IMG/VR virus record: IMGVR_UViG_3300007777_000018
Span: 1-22,486 of that record
Direction: 5' to 3' (one strand)
Source: a virus
Length of the DNA: 22,486 bases
Part shown: positions 1-6,204 of the stretch, piece after piece
Layout of the letters: each line of letters opens with the position of its first letter
Numbering within the stretch: position 1 is the stretch's first letter
Program-made: the position numbers and the translations under genes
Notes under the pieces: generated by a model
The model's database searches: none
Seen by the model: only the letters and a program-made list of their open reading frames with translations
What the model was told of the DNA's origin: nothing

Positions 1-117
1 ACTAAAGAGGTTAAGGCTTGGCTTGAGACTTTAACAGGTGTAGGTAAAAGAACACCTAATGCAGTTATAAAAAGTATGCTCATGAAAGAGTATGAAATAC
101 ATGGTAAAAAAGAGTAA
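1..117 (+). CDS. C-terminal end of an unidentified gene (partial)
   Basis: An open frame runs in from the window edge and stops with TAA at 115-117, giving 38 residues. The visible end is basic and probably helical, with the stretch TLTGVGKRTPNAVIKSM and the tail EIHGKKE. The GVGKRTPNAVIKS part could be a DNA-binding or helix-hairpin-helix-like segment, but this is too short to name a family. It is followed by a structured gap and then genes on the same strand, so it may belong to the same operon. Confidence 0.5.
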   Translation, partial: TKEVKAWLETLTGVGKRTPNAVIKSMLMKEYEIHGKKE

Positions 118-237
118 AGGAATTTAAAAAAAGGAGGTAATCAGTCGCTCAAAAGAGCTAACCAATTACGGAATTAAAATAGATACTTTGGCGAGTCTCA
201 TCTTAATTATTCCGTATTATATCCTAAAGGTTATATT
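118..237 (+). promoter_or_regulatory. Structured untranslated leader with an orphan Shine-Dalgarno
   Basis: This 120-base gap contains AAGGAGGTAATCA at 132-144, a near full-length match to the 16S rRNA 3' tail, yet no start codon follows at usable distance. It is followed by a small hairpin, GCTC-AAAA-GAGC (147-158), and by a larger imperfect hairpin whose outer arms TACGGAAT (167-174) and ATTCCGTA (209-216) pair perfectly. The next gene starts at 238 behind a weaker AAAGG. A cis-regulatory RNA or a small RNA is possible; no known riboswitch class was recognised. Confidence 0.35.
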
Positions 238-321
238 ATGGCAAAGATAGTAAAAAAAGCAAATAGTTTATTCGATAAGTTTGAGTTAAAAATGGAATTA
301 TGGGCAGAGAGGTTATTTTAA
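238..321 (+). CDS. Small basic/amphipathic protein, 27 aa
   Basis: ATG at 238 opens a 27-codon frame ending in TAA at 319-321. The product reads MAKIVKKANSLFDKFELKME and ends in ...RLF. Its stop overlaps the next start (TAATG at 319-323), the classic arrangement for translational coupling, and AAAGG lies upstream. No family is recognised. It may be a real small protein or simply a leader peptide that feeds ribosomes to the gene at 321. Coding status rests only on the overlap and ribosome site. Confidence 0.45.
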   Translation: MAKIVKKANSLFDKFELKMELWAERLF

Positions 322-656
322 TGGATAAGATTAAATTTGACATTAGCAACCTATTCGCTAAAAAAGAGGTTCTTATATCTAAAGAGGAGATCGTTGAGAT
401 AGTTTACTTTGCTATTCAAAACGGAATAGTAAAGATAGAAACTCAATCTATGGATGTTGAGGCAGATGAAAACTATATGGAATTTGAGGATAGAGTTTTA
501 AGACTTGGCTTCACTAATACAGTTGAAAATGTACTCATAAAACCGTTTGACTATAAAGAGGGCGAAGAATGTTCATCATGTCACGGAGACAAAGAGTATG
601 AAGTATCAGCAGGAAGTCACTCTTTTTTTAAAGAGTGCCATTGTACAAAGGATTAA
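321..656 (+). CDS. Hypothetical protein with C-terminal Cys/His cluster, 111 aa
   Basis: The start at 321 is chosen because it overlaps the stop of the small gene before it; an in-frame ATG at 300 would add seven residues inside that gene. The protein is acidic and has no recognised catalytic motif. The last third carries CSSCHGDKEYEV and then ECHC, a CxxCH...CxC pattern that could hold one zinc ion. The TAA ends six bases before the methyltransferase start and its last codons contain the AAAGGA ribosome site for that gene, so the two are probably co-transcribed. Function unknown. Confidence 0.7.
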   Translation: MDKIKFDISNLFAKKEVLISKEEIVEIVYFAIQNGIVKIETQSMDVEADENYMEFEDRVLRLGFTNTVENVLIKPFDYKEGEECSSCHGDKEYEVSAGSHSFFKECHCTKD

Positions 657-661
657 AAACA

Positions 662-1459
662 ATGCTAGTATTAAGCCTATTTAGTGGAGTTGGTTTACTA
701 GACCAAGCTTTTAGAGAAAAAGGTTTTTGTGTAGTATCTGCAGGAGACCTTTTATATGGTCAAGATATAAGAGATTTTAAAGCCATAGCCAATAAGTTTG
801 ATGGTGTTATCGGTGGCAGTCCTTGCCAAGATTTCAGCACACTCAAGAGAGAAAAGGGAACTTACTCTTTAGAGATGGTTCAAGAGTTTATTAGAGTCGT
901 AAAAGAAGCCGAGCCATCTTGGTGGCTTCTTGAAAATGTCAAAGGTGTACCAGATGTGGAAATACAAAACTACTCGCACCAAAGAATTGACATAAATCAA
1001 GGTTGGTACTCAGATACTAGCAGATTAAGACATATTCAGTTTGGTTCTAAAGATGAGTTATATCTTGACATACCAAGAGGAAATATGGACGGAGTAGAAA
1101 ACAGTTGTGCATTAGCAACAGACGACCGAAGTTTTAGAGAACTTTGCTACTTGCAAGGTCTAAGCGATGATTATGATTTACCAGACTTTAATATCGCAGG
1201 TAAAAAGAAAGCTGTAGGGAATGGTGTACCTCTTGTTATTGGAAGAGTTTTAGCCGATGCAGTTAAAAGTGTAGCTGCTCAGTCACATTTAAAAGAAGTT
1301 GATCCGTCACATCTATTTGACCAGGGACCGTCACAAAAGTTAAGATGCCCTTGTGGATGTAAAAGAGTTTTAGTAGGTCGCAAAAAGTATTATGACTCAT
1401 CTTGTAGAAAGAGAGCCGAAAGGAGAAGAAACAATGAAAAAAACAAAAATACTAACTAA
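662..1459 (+). CDS. DNA (cytosine-5)-methyltransferase, compact phage type
   Basis: Transfers a methyl group from S-adenosylmethionine to C5 of cytosine in DNA. Family motifs appear in order: motif I LSLFSGVGLL (residues 4-13), motif IV GGSPCQDFS (51-59, nucleophile Cys55), motif VI LENVKG (90-95), motif VIII around QRIDI to RLRH (107-124), and motif X AVGNGVP (184-190). ATG 662 is preferred over 635 because motif I begins at residue 4 and AAAGGA sits upstream. At 265 aa it is short: only about 50 residues separate motifs VIII and X, so the target-recognition domain is reduced. After the methylase comes a linker encoded by 24-bp DNA repeats (residues about 205-227) and a basic Cys tail, CPCGC...SSCRKRAERRR, probably a small zinc finger. 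The end overlaps the next gene by 26 bases. Likely roles are protection from host restriction or an orphan regulatory mark. Confidence 0.88.
   Translation: MLVLSLFSGVGLLDQAFREKGFCVVSAGDLLYGQDIRDFKAIANKFDGVIGGSPCQDFSTLKREKGTYSLEMVQEFIRVVKEAEPSWWLLENVKGVPDVEIQNYSHQRIDINQGWYSDTSRLRHIQFGSKDELYLDIPRGNMDGVENSCALATDDRSFRELCYLQGLSDDYDLPDFNIAGKKKAVGNGVPLVIGRVLADAVKSVAAQSHLKEVDPSHLFDQGPSQKLRCPCGCKRVLVGRKKYYDSSCRKRAERRRNNEKNKNTN
1282..1335 (+). repeat. GTCACA array A: three units at 24-bp spacing
   Basis: GTCACA occurs at 1282, 1306 and 1330, exactly 24 bp apart, inside the 3' part of the cytosine methyltransferase gene. Because 24 is divisible by three, the protein shows a matching eight-residue period (QSHLKEVD, PSHLFDQG, PSQKLRCP). 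The sequence entering the first unit, GCTGCTCAGTCACATT, resembles the entry to the last unit of array D (GCTGCTCTGACACATT). The same unit recurs at 2583, 9287 and 20333. Confidence 0.65.
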
Positions 1460-2546
1460 GCTATTAATAGAAAATCCACCAACGGACAAAACTGTTTATG
1501 TAATCAGCATTAGTGGAGGTAAAGACTCAAAAGCAACTCTTATTGTATCTTTACCACTACTTTTAAAAATAGTTAAACCATCTCAAATTAAAGTAGTCTT
1601 TTGCGATACAGGTTGGGAAAAAGATGAGACCATGCAGGAAATTGAAACGATAAAAGATAGATTAAAAGAGTTTGATATAGAGTTTCTAACTTTAACTAAT
1701 CCTAAATATCCAAACGGAATGACTGATTTAATAAAATCTAAAAAAGCATTTCCTACACGAATGGCTAAAACTTGTACTCAATTACTCAAGATGATACCTG
1801 CAGTTGAGTATTATAAAAGTTTAAATTCTAAAGGTCTAAAAGTAATTAGTTTAGTTGGTAAGAGAAGAGATGAGTCAAAAGATAGGATAGATACACCAGA
1901 CGAAGAATATTACTCTTATAAAGATTGGGGATTTACGATATATCAACCTATTGCTGATTGGACTGAAACAGATGTTTATTCTTTTCTTGATGAAACTTGG
2001 GGAATTCCACAATCTTATTTCAATGGTAATAAGAGAGTTGGTTGTGATGAGTGTTTTCAAGCTGATTTAAAATCAATTTCATTGATGAGTGAAGATAAGA
2101 TTAAACAGATGGAAGATGTAGAAAGTGAAGTATCTAAATCTTATACTGATAAAGTACCTACTTTTTTCTTTAGAAGAAATAGCACCTTTCCCGATGGCTT
2201 TGCCCCTATTAGAGAGATAGTAAATTATGCTAAAGATAAATACAATTTTAACTATTACACTTTTCACACTAGATCCCTTAGAATGATGTCAAAAAAAATA
2301 GGTCAAAAAACACTTAGATACAAATTTATACAATCTGGCTACATTCCAAACAAAAGCAATTTTTCAAAATATATAAATGGCATTTTATCAGTTCCACAGT
2401 CTATGCAGTTTGATGTAGAAGTTTTAACAACTAAGATTTTATCCGCTAAAGAGAGAAGTGATTTATTAAAGTTTGAAAAGTTAGAAACTATTGCTAAAGA
2501 AGACAATAATCTATCATGCGACTGCGAGAGTTACAATATGTTGTAA
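1434..2546 (+). CDS. PAPS reductase / ATP-pyrophosphatase-family protein (COG0175-like)
   Basis: The P-loop SGGKDS (residues 27-32) marks the adenine-nucleotide alpha-hydrolase fold used by PAPS reductases and their relatives. Other family landmarks follow in order: FCDTGWE (56-62), the R..KTC..LLK segment (109-119, Cys114), GKRRDES (142-148), YQPIADWTETDV (170-181) and GCDEC (203-207). A second CxC (362, 364) lies near the C-terminus. Start 1434 follows AGGAGA and gives a normal N-terminus; 1392 would lie deep inside the previous gene. It overlaps the methyltransferase by 26 bases, so coupling is likely. Phage members of this family often neighbour DNA methylases; roles proposed in general include sulfur assimilation and DndC-like DNA phosphorothioation. 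No Dnd partners are visible here, so the substrate is unknown. Confidence 0.85.
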   Translation: MKKTKILTKLLIENPPTDKTVYVISISGGKDSKATLIVSLPLLLKIVKPSQIKVVFCDTGWEKDETMQEIETIKDRLKEFDIEFLTLTNPKYPNGMTDLIKSKKAFPTRMAKTCTQLLKMIPAVEYYKSLNSKGLKVISLVGKRRDESKDRIDTPDEEYYSYKDWGFTIYQPIADWTETDVYSFLDETWGIPQSYFNGNKRVGCDECFQADLKSISLMSEDKIKQMEDVESEVSKSYTDKVPTFFFRRNSTFPDGFAPIREIVNYAKDKYNFNYYTFHTRSLRMMSKKIGQKTLRYKFIQSGYIPNKSNFSKYINGILSVPQSMQFDVEVLTTKILSAKERSDLLKFEKLETIAKEDNNLSCDCESYNML

Positions 2547-2566
2547 TATCTTACAACATATATTTT
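2536..2566 (+). terminator. AT-rich stem-loop at the end of the modification operon
   Basis: ATATGTTGTAA (2536-2546) pairs perfectly with TTACAACATAT (2551-2561) across a TATC loop, then ATTTT follows. The stop codon of the PAPS-reductase-family gene lies in the left arm. It is a plausible terminator for the plus-strand operon, and may also slow the convergent dam transcript, although the U tract is short and the stem is AT-rich. Confidence 0.5.
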
Positions 2567-2582
2567 AAAACTCCCTCGATGA

Positions 2583-2636
2583 GTCACACTTTTAAATTGT
2601 GGCCCAGTCACATTTTTGTTCAGCTGCATAGACACA
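2583..2636 (+). repeat. GTCACA array B: three units at 24-bp spacing
   Basis: Units start at 2583 (GTCACACTTTTAAATTG), 2607 (GTCACATTTTTGTTCAGC) and 2631 (GACACACCTAATAATTC), spaced exactly 24 bp. The array fills the 91-bp gap between two convergent genes, downstream of their stem-loop. The last unit carries GACACA preceded by a GCTGC-containing stretch, as also seen in arrays C and D. Confidence 0.7.
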
Positions 2637-2637
2637 C

Positions 2638-3429
2638 CTAATAATTCATAATAAACAGCTCTCTAACCACTTTTTTATTACTATGAACATTCTTTCCTAA
2701 AGTGTACTCAAACTTATCACTTGTAACTATGCGAAAATCATCATATAACTCCCTCACAAACTCACAATCATTATAAGATAGTAGAAACTTACCATTAACA
2801 TTTTTTAAGACCTTGTGGAGCCTCTTATGGTCGTTTATGTCAAAAGTCTTTTTATTTTTGTAATATGACTCTGTTCCTACATAAGGAGGGTCACAATAAA
2901 AGAAAGTATCTGTACTATCATAGTTAAGTATCAGCTTTTCAAAGTCCATATTCTCAATCGTTACCATCTTGAGCCTCTGCGACCATTTAGCAAAATCTTT
3001 ATAAATATTTTTAGGCTTACGACTTTTAGCACTCATCGCAAAATTATCGCCTTTACTTCCAAAACTCATCTGGAGCTTATAGAAATAAAATGATGCCTTT
3101 TCTACAAAGTCACGAGGCTTCATCTTTGAGAACTTTATATCAGTAAAAAGCTCACGAGATATAAGTAACTCATTAAGATACTTTTGCAACAGTAACGGAT
3201 TAGTTCTGATACATCTATGAAGATTAATGAGGTCACTATTAAAATCATTTGCGACCTCTCTATATTTTGCACCTGCAGGAACTTCTTTTGCATAAAGCAC
3301 ATTTAAAGCACCACCGAACACCTCTACATATAAGCTATGATTGCTAGGTATGTGTTTAACTATTTGTTTTGCTAACTTTGATTTTCCACCGACCCATCCG
3401 TGTGGTGGTTTTAGTGTAGTAGTATTCAA
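2638..3429 (-). CDS. dam: DNA adenine methyltransferase, D12 class (Dam)
   Basis: Methylates N6 of adenine in DNA using S-adenosylmethionine. The N-terminal GWVGGKSKL is motif I of the D12/Dam class, followed by VEVFGGAL and the catalytic DPPY with flanking FFYC and VG (residues about 177-185). The length, 263 aa, fits the family. I prefer the TTG at 3429, which has AGGAG five bases upstream and places motif I at residue 11. The ATG at 3474 would add 15 residues, has no ribosome site, and lies inside a palindrome and a repressor operator. The gene follows the lysis genes on the same strand but is separated by a hairpin and its own control region. It converges on the plus-strand modification operon. 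It may protect phage DNA from GATC-type restriction or influence replication; the recognition site cannot be read from sequence. Confidence 0.9.
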   Translation of the reverse strand: MNTTTLKPPHGWVGGKSKLAKQIVKHIPSNHSLYVEVFGGALNVLYAKEVPAGAKYREVANDFNSDLINLHRCIRTNPLLLQKYLNELLISRELFTDIKFSKMKPRDFVEKASFYFYKLQMSFGSKGDNFAMSAKSRKPKNIYKDFAKWSQRLKMVTIENMDFEKLILNYDSTDTFFYCDPPYVGTESYYKNKKTFDINDHKRLHKVLKNVNGKFLLSYNDCEFVRELYDDFRIVTSDKFEYTLGKNVHSNKKVVRELFIMNY

Positions 3430-3452
3430 CTGAACTCCTATATTTTTACTTT

Positions 3453-3475
3453 TATGTATAATTTGGTTATACATA
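3453..3475 (-). promoter_or_regulatory. dam: Perfect 9-bp palindrome upstream of dam
   Basis: TATGTATAA (3453-3461) and TTATACATA (3467-3475) form a perfect inverted repeat around a 5-base loop. On the minus strand it covers the alternative ATG at 3474 and overlaps the operator copy at 3469-3485. It also holds TATAAC and TATACA, either of which could be a -10 element. It could be a second protein-binding dyad or an mRNA hairpin hiding that ATG. Confidence 0.45.
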
Positions 3476-3485
3476 ATTTAATTAT
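3469..3485 (-). promoter_or_regulatory. Repressor operator copy at the dam promoter
   Basis: ATACATAATTTAATTAT is identical over 17 bases to 17799-17815 beside the phage repressor gene. Its core ATAATT-T-AATTAT is a perfect odd-centred palindrome. It lies where a dam promoter should be, 40-56 bases upstream of the TTG start with AGGAG. Repression of dam in the lysogen is the natural inference. Confidence 0.65.
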
Positions 3486-3507
3486 TTTTTAGATAATATT
3501 CGCACAT

Positions 3508-3553
3508 CGGAGAGTGGGAGTTCAAAGTATCACTCTCCGTGTTTTGTCTTTTT
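3508..3553. terminator. Hairpin between the lysis genes and dam
   Basis: CGGAGAGTG (3508-3516) pairs perfectly with CACTCTCCG (3531-3539) across a 14-base loop. On the plus strand it is followed by TGTTTTGTCTTTTTT, a good U-rich tail. On the minus strand, the direction of the late genes, no U tract follows, so it may act weakly or mainly stabilise the late mRNA 3' end. Confidence 0.45.
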
Positions 3554-3987
3554 TAAACCCTTACAAGCTCAAAATGAGGTAAATCATCAAAGCTCTGGTC
3601 GCTAAACTCTTTGTCGCCATCCCAATCGCCACCCCATCTTAATTTATGAGTAATTTTTCCCTCATCAAATAATCTCTCACTTGCTTGAAACATCATCCCT
3701 GCTAGAAGATAAAATCTAGCCTTTGATTTCTCAATCTGTTTAAAGTCTATCGGATAAGGTGCTATATCAACAGCCTCACTCTTTGGTAAAGATTGGTGCT
3801 TAGATTTATGTTTAACACCATCTAACTTGCTACGACCTGCCTTAAAATATTCTCTTTGTTTAGAGTAAGTTCTTGACCCCTCTAAAACAGAAAAATCAAA
3901 AGTCTTTATGACTTCATTACAGATAAGTTTTAAATCACTATGACAAGTATTTAATCGCTCTCTTGATTTACTTCCAAAACTAGCCAT
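3553..3987 (-). CDS. M15-type peptidoglycan peptidase (endolysin)
   Basis: Probable zinc L-alanyl-D-glutamate or D,D-peptidase that cuts cell-wall cross-bridges for lysis. The family signature is seen as SR at residues 38-39, the zinc motif SKHQSLPKSEAVDIAP (His64, Asp74), and a C-terminal DLPHFELVRV in which His138 is the third ligand. At 144 aa it is the size of single-domain phage endolysins. No signal peptide is visible, so it needs a holin; the membrane protein encoded at 16161-16517 is a candidate. It is the last gene of the lysis cassette, 26 bases after the lipoprotein gene. The start at 3987 is followed at once by conserved-looking sequence, and a GGTGG-like site lies upstream. Confidence 0.85.
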   Translation of the reverse strand: MASFGSKSRERLNTCHSDLKLICNEVIKTFDFSVLEGSRTYSKQREYFKAGRSKLDGVKHKSKHQSLPKSEAVDIAPYPIDFKQIEKSKARFYLLAGMMFQASERLFDEGKITHKLRWGGDWDGDKEFSDQSFDDLPHFELVRV

Positions 3988-4013
3988 TTTTTACCACCAA
4001 CATTTTATGCCGA

Positions 4014-4271
4014 TTAGTCGTGAAGTTGTGAAGAACTCACACTCACTTTTTTTTTGTTTTGACTTTCTATCTCATCAACCATAGCCGTGTTACTTTTGTC
4101 ATAAGTTACCACTACATTATCAAGAGCCTCAAGCATAGGATTATCAAGTTCTAACTCTATATAAGCCGTTCTTGCACCTACATAGATAACTTTACCTGTA
4201 CTGTAAACTTTATCAGCACACCCACTAAAAAGAAGCACCATCAAGACACTTACTAAAACTAAATTTTTCAT
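4014..4271 (-). CDS. Small lipoprotein, possible outer-membrane spanin
   Basis: The N-terminus is a classic lipoprotein signal: Lys3, a hydrophobic stretch, then lipobox LFSGC with Cys18. The mature part is about 68 aa, with a TGKVIYVGARTAYIE segment and a Ser/Lys-rich end. Its start overlaps the stop of the preceding gene (ATGA). Between a PLA2-like gene and the endolysin, an o-spanin or other envelope role in lysis is plausible, but it lacks the proline richness of Rz1 and no partner i-spanin is identified. A host-modifying surface lipoprotein is the alternative. Confidence 0.7.
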   Translation of the reverse strand: MKNLVLVSVLMVLLFSGCADKVYSTGKVIYVGARTAYIELELDNPMLEALDNVVVTYDKSNTAMVDEIESQNKKKVSVSSSQLHD

Positions 4272-4654
4272 ATAACAACCTTTTCATTATCTCTAATTTT
4301 ATTCGCCCAAAAAGCACTCGCACCCCACTCTTTAACAAAGTAGTAATAAGTTTTTGCTCTTCGTAACCTAAGCTTTTTTAAAAGCCAACAGCAACTCTCC
4401 CACTCAACTATCCGAAAGAGGTTATTTTTAAAGACCCTATCAGCCACCTCTTTATCTTCAAGTGTCTTGCCAGAGTGATACATAAAGTCGTGAATGTTAC
4501 AAGCCATACTAATATCTAAAAAGTAAAAGCTATCAGGAACAGGAAAGCCGTTTTTAGCTCCACAGCCGTTACATATCTCTTTTTTTTCATCTTCTTTTAG
4601 TTCTCTAAACCCATCTGGAGCATAAAGAACTAACTCAGTTTCATCTTTCATCAT
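4268..4654 (-). CDS. Phospholipase A2-like protein
   Basis: Residues 52-59 read CNIHDFMY, matching the CxxHDxxY core of phospholipase A2 folds, with His55 and Asp56 as the candidate catalytic pair. A CNGCG pair lies at 28-32 and two further cysteines at about 86-87, so disulfides are possible. The C-terminal half (RLRRAKTYYYFV, GASAFW) resembles small prophage proteins I associate with this fold. No signal peptide is seen. ATG 4651 is better spaced from the strong AAGGAGGT than ATG 4654. The gene lies between the last tail gene (D) and a lipoprotein gene, so a role in membrane disruption at lysis or in entry fits. Enzyme activity is unproven; the calcium-binding loop is not obvious. Confidence 0.6.
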   Translation of the reverse strand: MMKDETELVLYAPDGFRELKEDEKKEICNGCGAKNGFPVPDSFYFLDISMACNIHDFMYHSGKTLEDKEVADRVFKNNLFRIVEWESCCWLLKKLRLRRAKTYYYFVKEWGASAFWANKIRDNEKVVI

Positions 4655-4662
4655 TTACCTCC

Positions 4663-5598
4663 TTAATTTTCTAACTCAAGCGATGAAGTCCAACCACCGT
4701 TACGAGTCCATCTATGAGAACAAGTCTCAACACTAAAAACCCCATCATCCTCACTATTGTAAGTATTAAAAAGCTCTACTTTAGTACCTGCATAAACTGC
4801 TTGACCTTTTAGAGAAAGAGAGCCTTTAACAATGCCTTTATTAATAGTTTGGAGTTTTGCTTTTGCTTTTACTTTTGCTTCATTTTCATCTTTGAAAGCA
4901 CTTTTTATTTTTATAATTGGTGTACCATCGCCAACAGTAACTTTTATAATCTTGCCATTATCCAAGTCATGCCATGAAGCCTCACAGCTCTCATAATAAG
5001 TTTTAGAAGAGTGTTTTAATGAAGAACTAGAACAGAGACTCACATCTATCTTGCTTACAGGTAAAGAGTCATCTTCTTTATTTACAAAATATAAAAAATC
5101 GTTCTTGATAGAAAATAAAACATTGTAATCTTTAGCTATTCTCTCAAGGAAATTAATATCGCTCTCATTAGTTTGATTAAGCGATTTTATATCTATATCC
5201 TCAGCTTTAAACTTTACTTTATGCCCTAACCTATCAGCGACAATATTAACGATACTTGAGAGCTTTGTATCTTTGAAGTGGTGGCTTAGTTTCTCTTTTT
5301 GTTTCTCATTGAACTCTACACCTGTAGCCGTAAACTGTAAAGATTTATTATCACTTCTTACTACACTTTGAACATGGAACAAGCCACACTCTAATTTTTC
5401 TTTAACTGTTCCATCGACAAAAGTTTTAAAAGTAAGTTCTACTTTTGCACTTGGTTTAGGTTTAGCAAAGTCTGGCATAACTTTTATAGTAACTTTGTCT
5501 GATTTTACCCCTGCACTATCATTAAAAGTCAAACTCAAAATATTTTTAATATCCACAGCTTGACCATCTATTGAAAGTTCTATTACATCAACTACCAT
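4663..5598 (-). CDS. D: Tail protein D (baseplate hub, P2 gpD-like)
   Basis: P2 gpD forms the baseplate hub that joins the tube to the spike; the family is also called late control D. The protein of 311 aa has the expected size, with an N-terminal beta-rich region and a mid-protein segment LSSIVNIVADRLGHKVKFKAED, then SDINFLERIAKDYNVLFSI, a typical gpD/gp27-like hub signature. The C-terminus VETCSHRWTRNGGWTSSLELE also matches the family ending. It overlaps tail gene X by seven bases and is last in the tail block in P2 order U-X-D. Confidence 0.88.
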   Translation of the reverse strand: MVVDVIELSIDGQAVDIKNILSLTFNDSAGVKSDKVTIKVMPDFAKPKPSAKVELTFKTFVDGTVKEKLECGLFHVQSVVRSDNKSLQFTATGVEFNEKQKEKLSHHFKDTKLSSIVNIVADRLGHKVKFKAEDIDIKSLNQTNESDINFLERIAKDYNVLFSIKNDFLYFVNKEDDSLPVSKIDVSLCSSSSLKHSSKTYYESCEASWHDLDNGKIIKVTVGDGTPIIKIKSAFKDENEAKVKAKAKLQTINKGIVKGSLSLKGQAVYAGTKVELFNTYNSEDDGVFSVETCSHRWTRNGGWTSSLELEN

Positions 5599-5810
5599 AA
5601 TGGAACTCTCTCTTTAGGCTCTAATATTTCAGCCTGTACAGTCACACTAAAATCTGGAAGCTCTATTGTCATACCACTTATTAAAACCATAGGCTTATCA
5701 AAGAGTTGCTTATTGGCACTTATTACATCATTTAGATGTTCTAAGTCGCCATAATGTTTAAGCACTATTAAGTCTATTCTATCGCCATCATTACATCTAT
5801 AAAATGTCAT
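5592..5810 (-). CDS. X: Tail protein X (LysM-like, P2 gpX)
   Basis: A 72-aa protein with the gpX pattern: GDRIDLIVLKHYGDLEHLNDVI forms a LysM-like fold near the N-terminus, followed by SGMTIELPDF and a short terminal tail ending in VPLW. It overlaps U upstream by 14 bases and D downstream by seven, the P2 arrangement. The region just after the conserved core encodes SVTVQA with exactly the same 18 bases used for SVTVQA near the start of the helicase gene (20355-20372). Confidence 0.85.
   Translation of the reverse strand: MTFYRCNDGDRIDLIVLKHYGDLEHLNDVISANKQLFDKPMVLISGMTIELPDFSVTVQAEILEPKERVPLW
5631..5648 (+). repeat. Single GTCACA unit E with TGTACA lead-in
   Basis: AGCCTGTACAGTCACACT is an 18-base perfect match (inverted) to 20355-20372, and its 14-base core CCTGTACAGTCACA is also found at 9279-9292. 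No second unit at 24 bp is present, so this is an isolated site near the 3' end of tail gene X, about 35 bases before the start of D. Confidence 0.5.
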
Positions 5811-6204
5811 CGTAAACCTCTTTTAGAGAAAGATTGTAAGTTTGTACTGTATAGTTACCATCATCTGTAAAATGCTCTTTTGTGATATTTAAGTTAGTCA
5901 ATAAGACCTCTATATCATCATTTAAAGTGGTAAATCTAAGAGACTCACGAGCTTTTAAATAATCTTCTAAGCTATTGAGAGCATTAAGAGGTTGAACTAC
6001 CAAAACACCATTTAAAGATAATTTGTTTTCATAGCCACCTGCATCAGATATTCTTTCTTGACCCTTGATAGGTTTAAAACTCCCAAAAGTTGCACTAAGA
6101 GTTTGAGAGATTTTTTTATAAGCATTTTTATCCATATAAAAAGCGAACTCTCCAAGTTTACCCATGCTAAGTCCACTTACAATATTCTCAATTTCATCCA
6201 TCAT
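5797..6204 (-). CDS. U: Tail protein U (P2 gpU-like)
   Basis: P2 gpU caps or terminates the tail tube. The 135-aa product has the family N-terminal pattern MGKLGEFAFYMDKNAYKKI, then RISDAGGYENKLSLNGVL, and a central LNSLEDYL. The start at 6204 overlaps the stop of the nuclease gene (TAATG), and its end overlaps X. Identification relies on the sequence pattern plus its fixed place between T and X. Confidence 0.83.
   Translation of the reverse strand: MMDEIENIVSGLSMGKLGEFAFYMDKNAYKKISQTLSATFGSFKPIKGQERISDAGGYENKLSLNGVLVVQPLNALNSLEDYLKARESLRFTTLNDDIEVLLTNLNITKEHFTDDGNYTVQTYNLSLKEVYDDIL

Noticed and set aside
1875-2267. Two minus-strand reading frames inside the PAPS-reductase-family gene
   Set aside because: Both are shadows of a coding region with clear motifs; low complexity and no ribosome sites.
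2583-2636. Array B as one end of a complete transposon or MITE
   Set aside because: No paired inverted end, no target duplication and no transposase gene could be found in the window; it lacks the TGTACA lead-in.
2890-2895. Additional GTCACA inside dam, and TGTGAC at 11337 and 15797
   Set aside because: Isolated hexamers with no neighbour at 24 bp and no shared flanks; their number is about what composition predicts.
3474-3474. ATG at 3474 as the dam start
   Set aside because: No ribosome site, and it lies in a palindrome and operator; TTG 3429 with AGGAG is better. Not excluded, since the frame is open to 3474.
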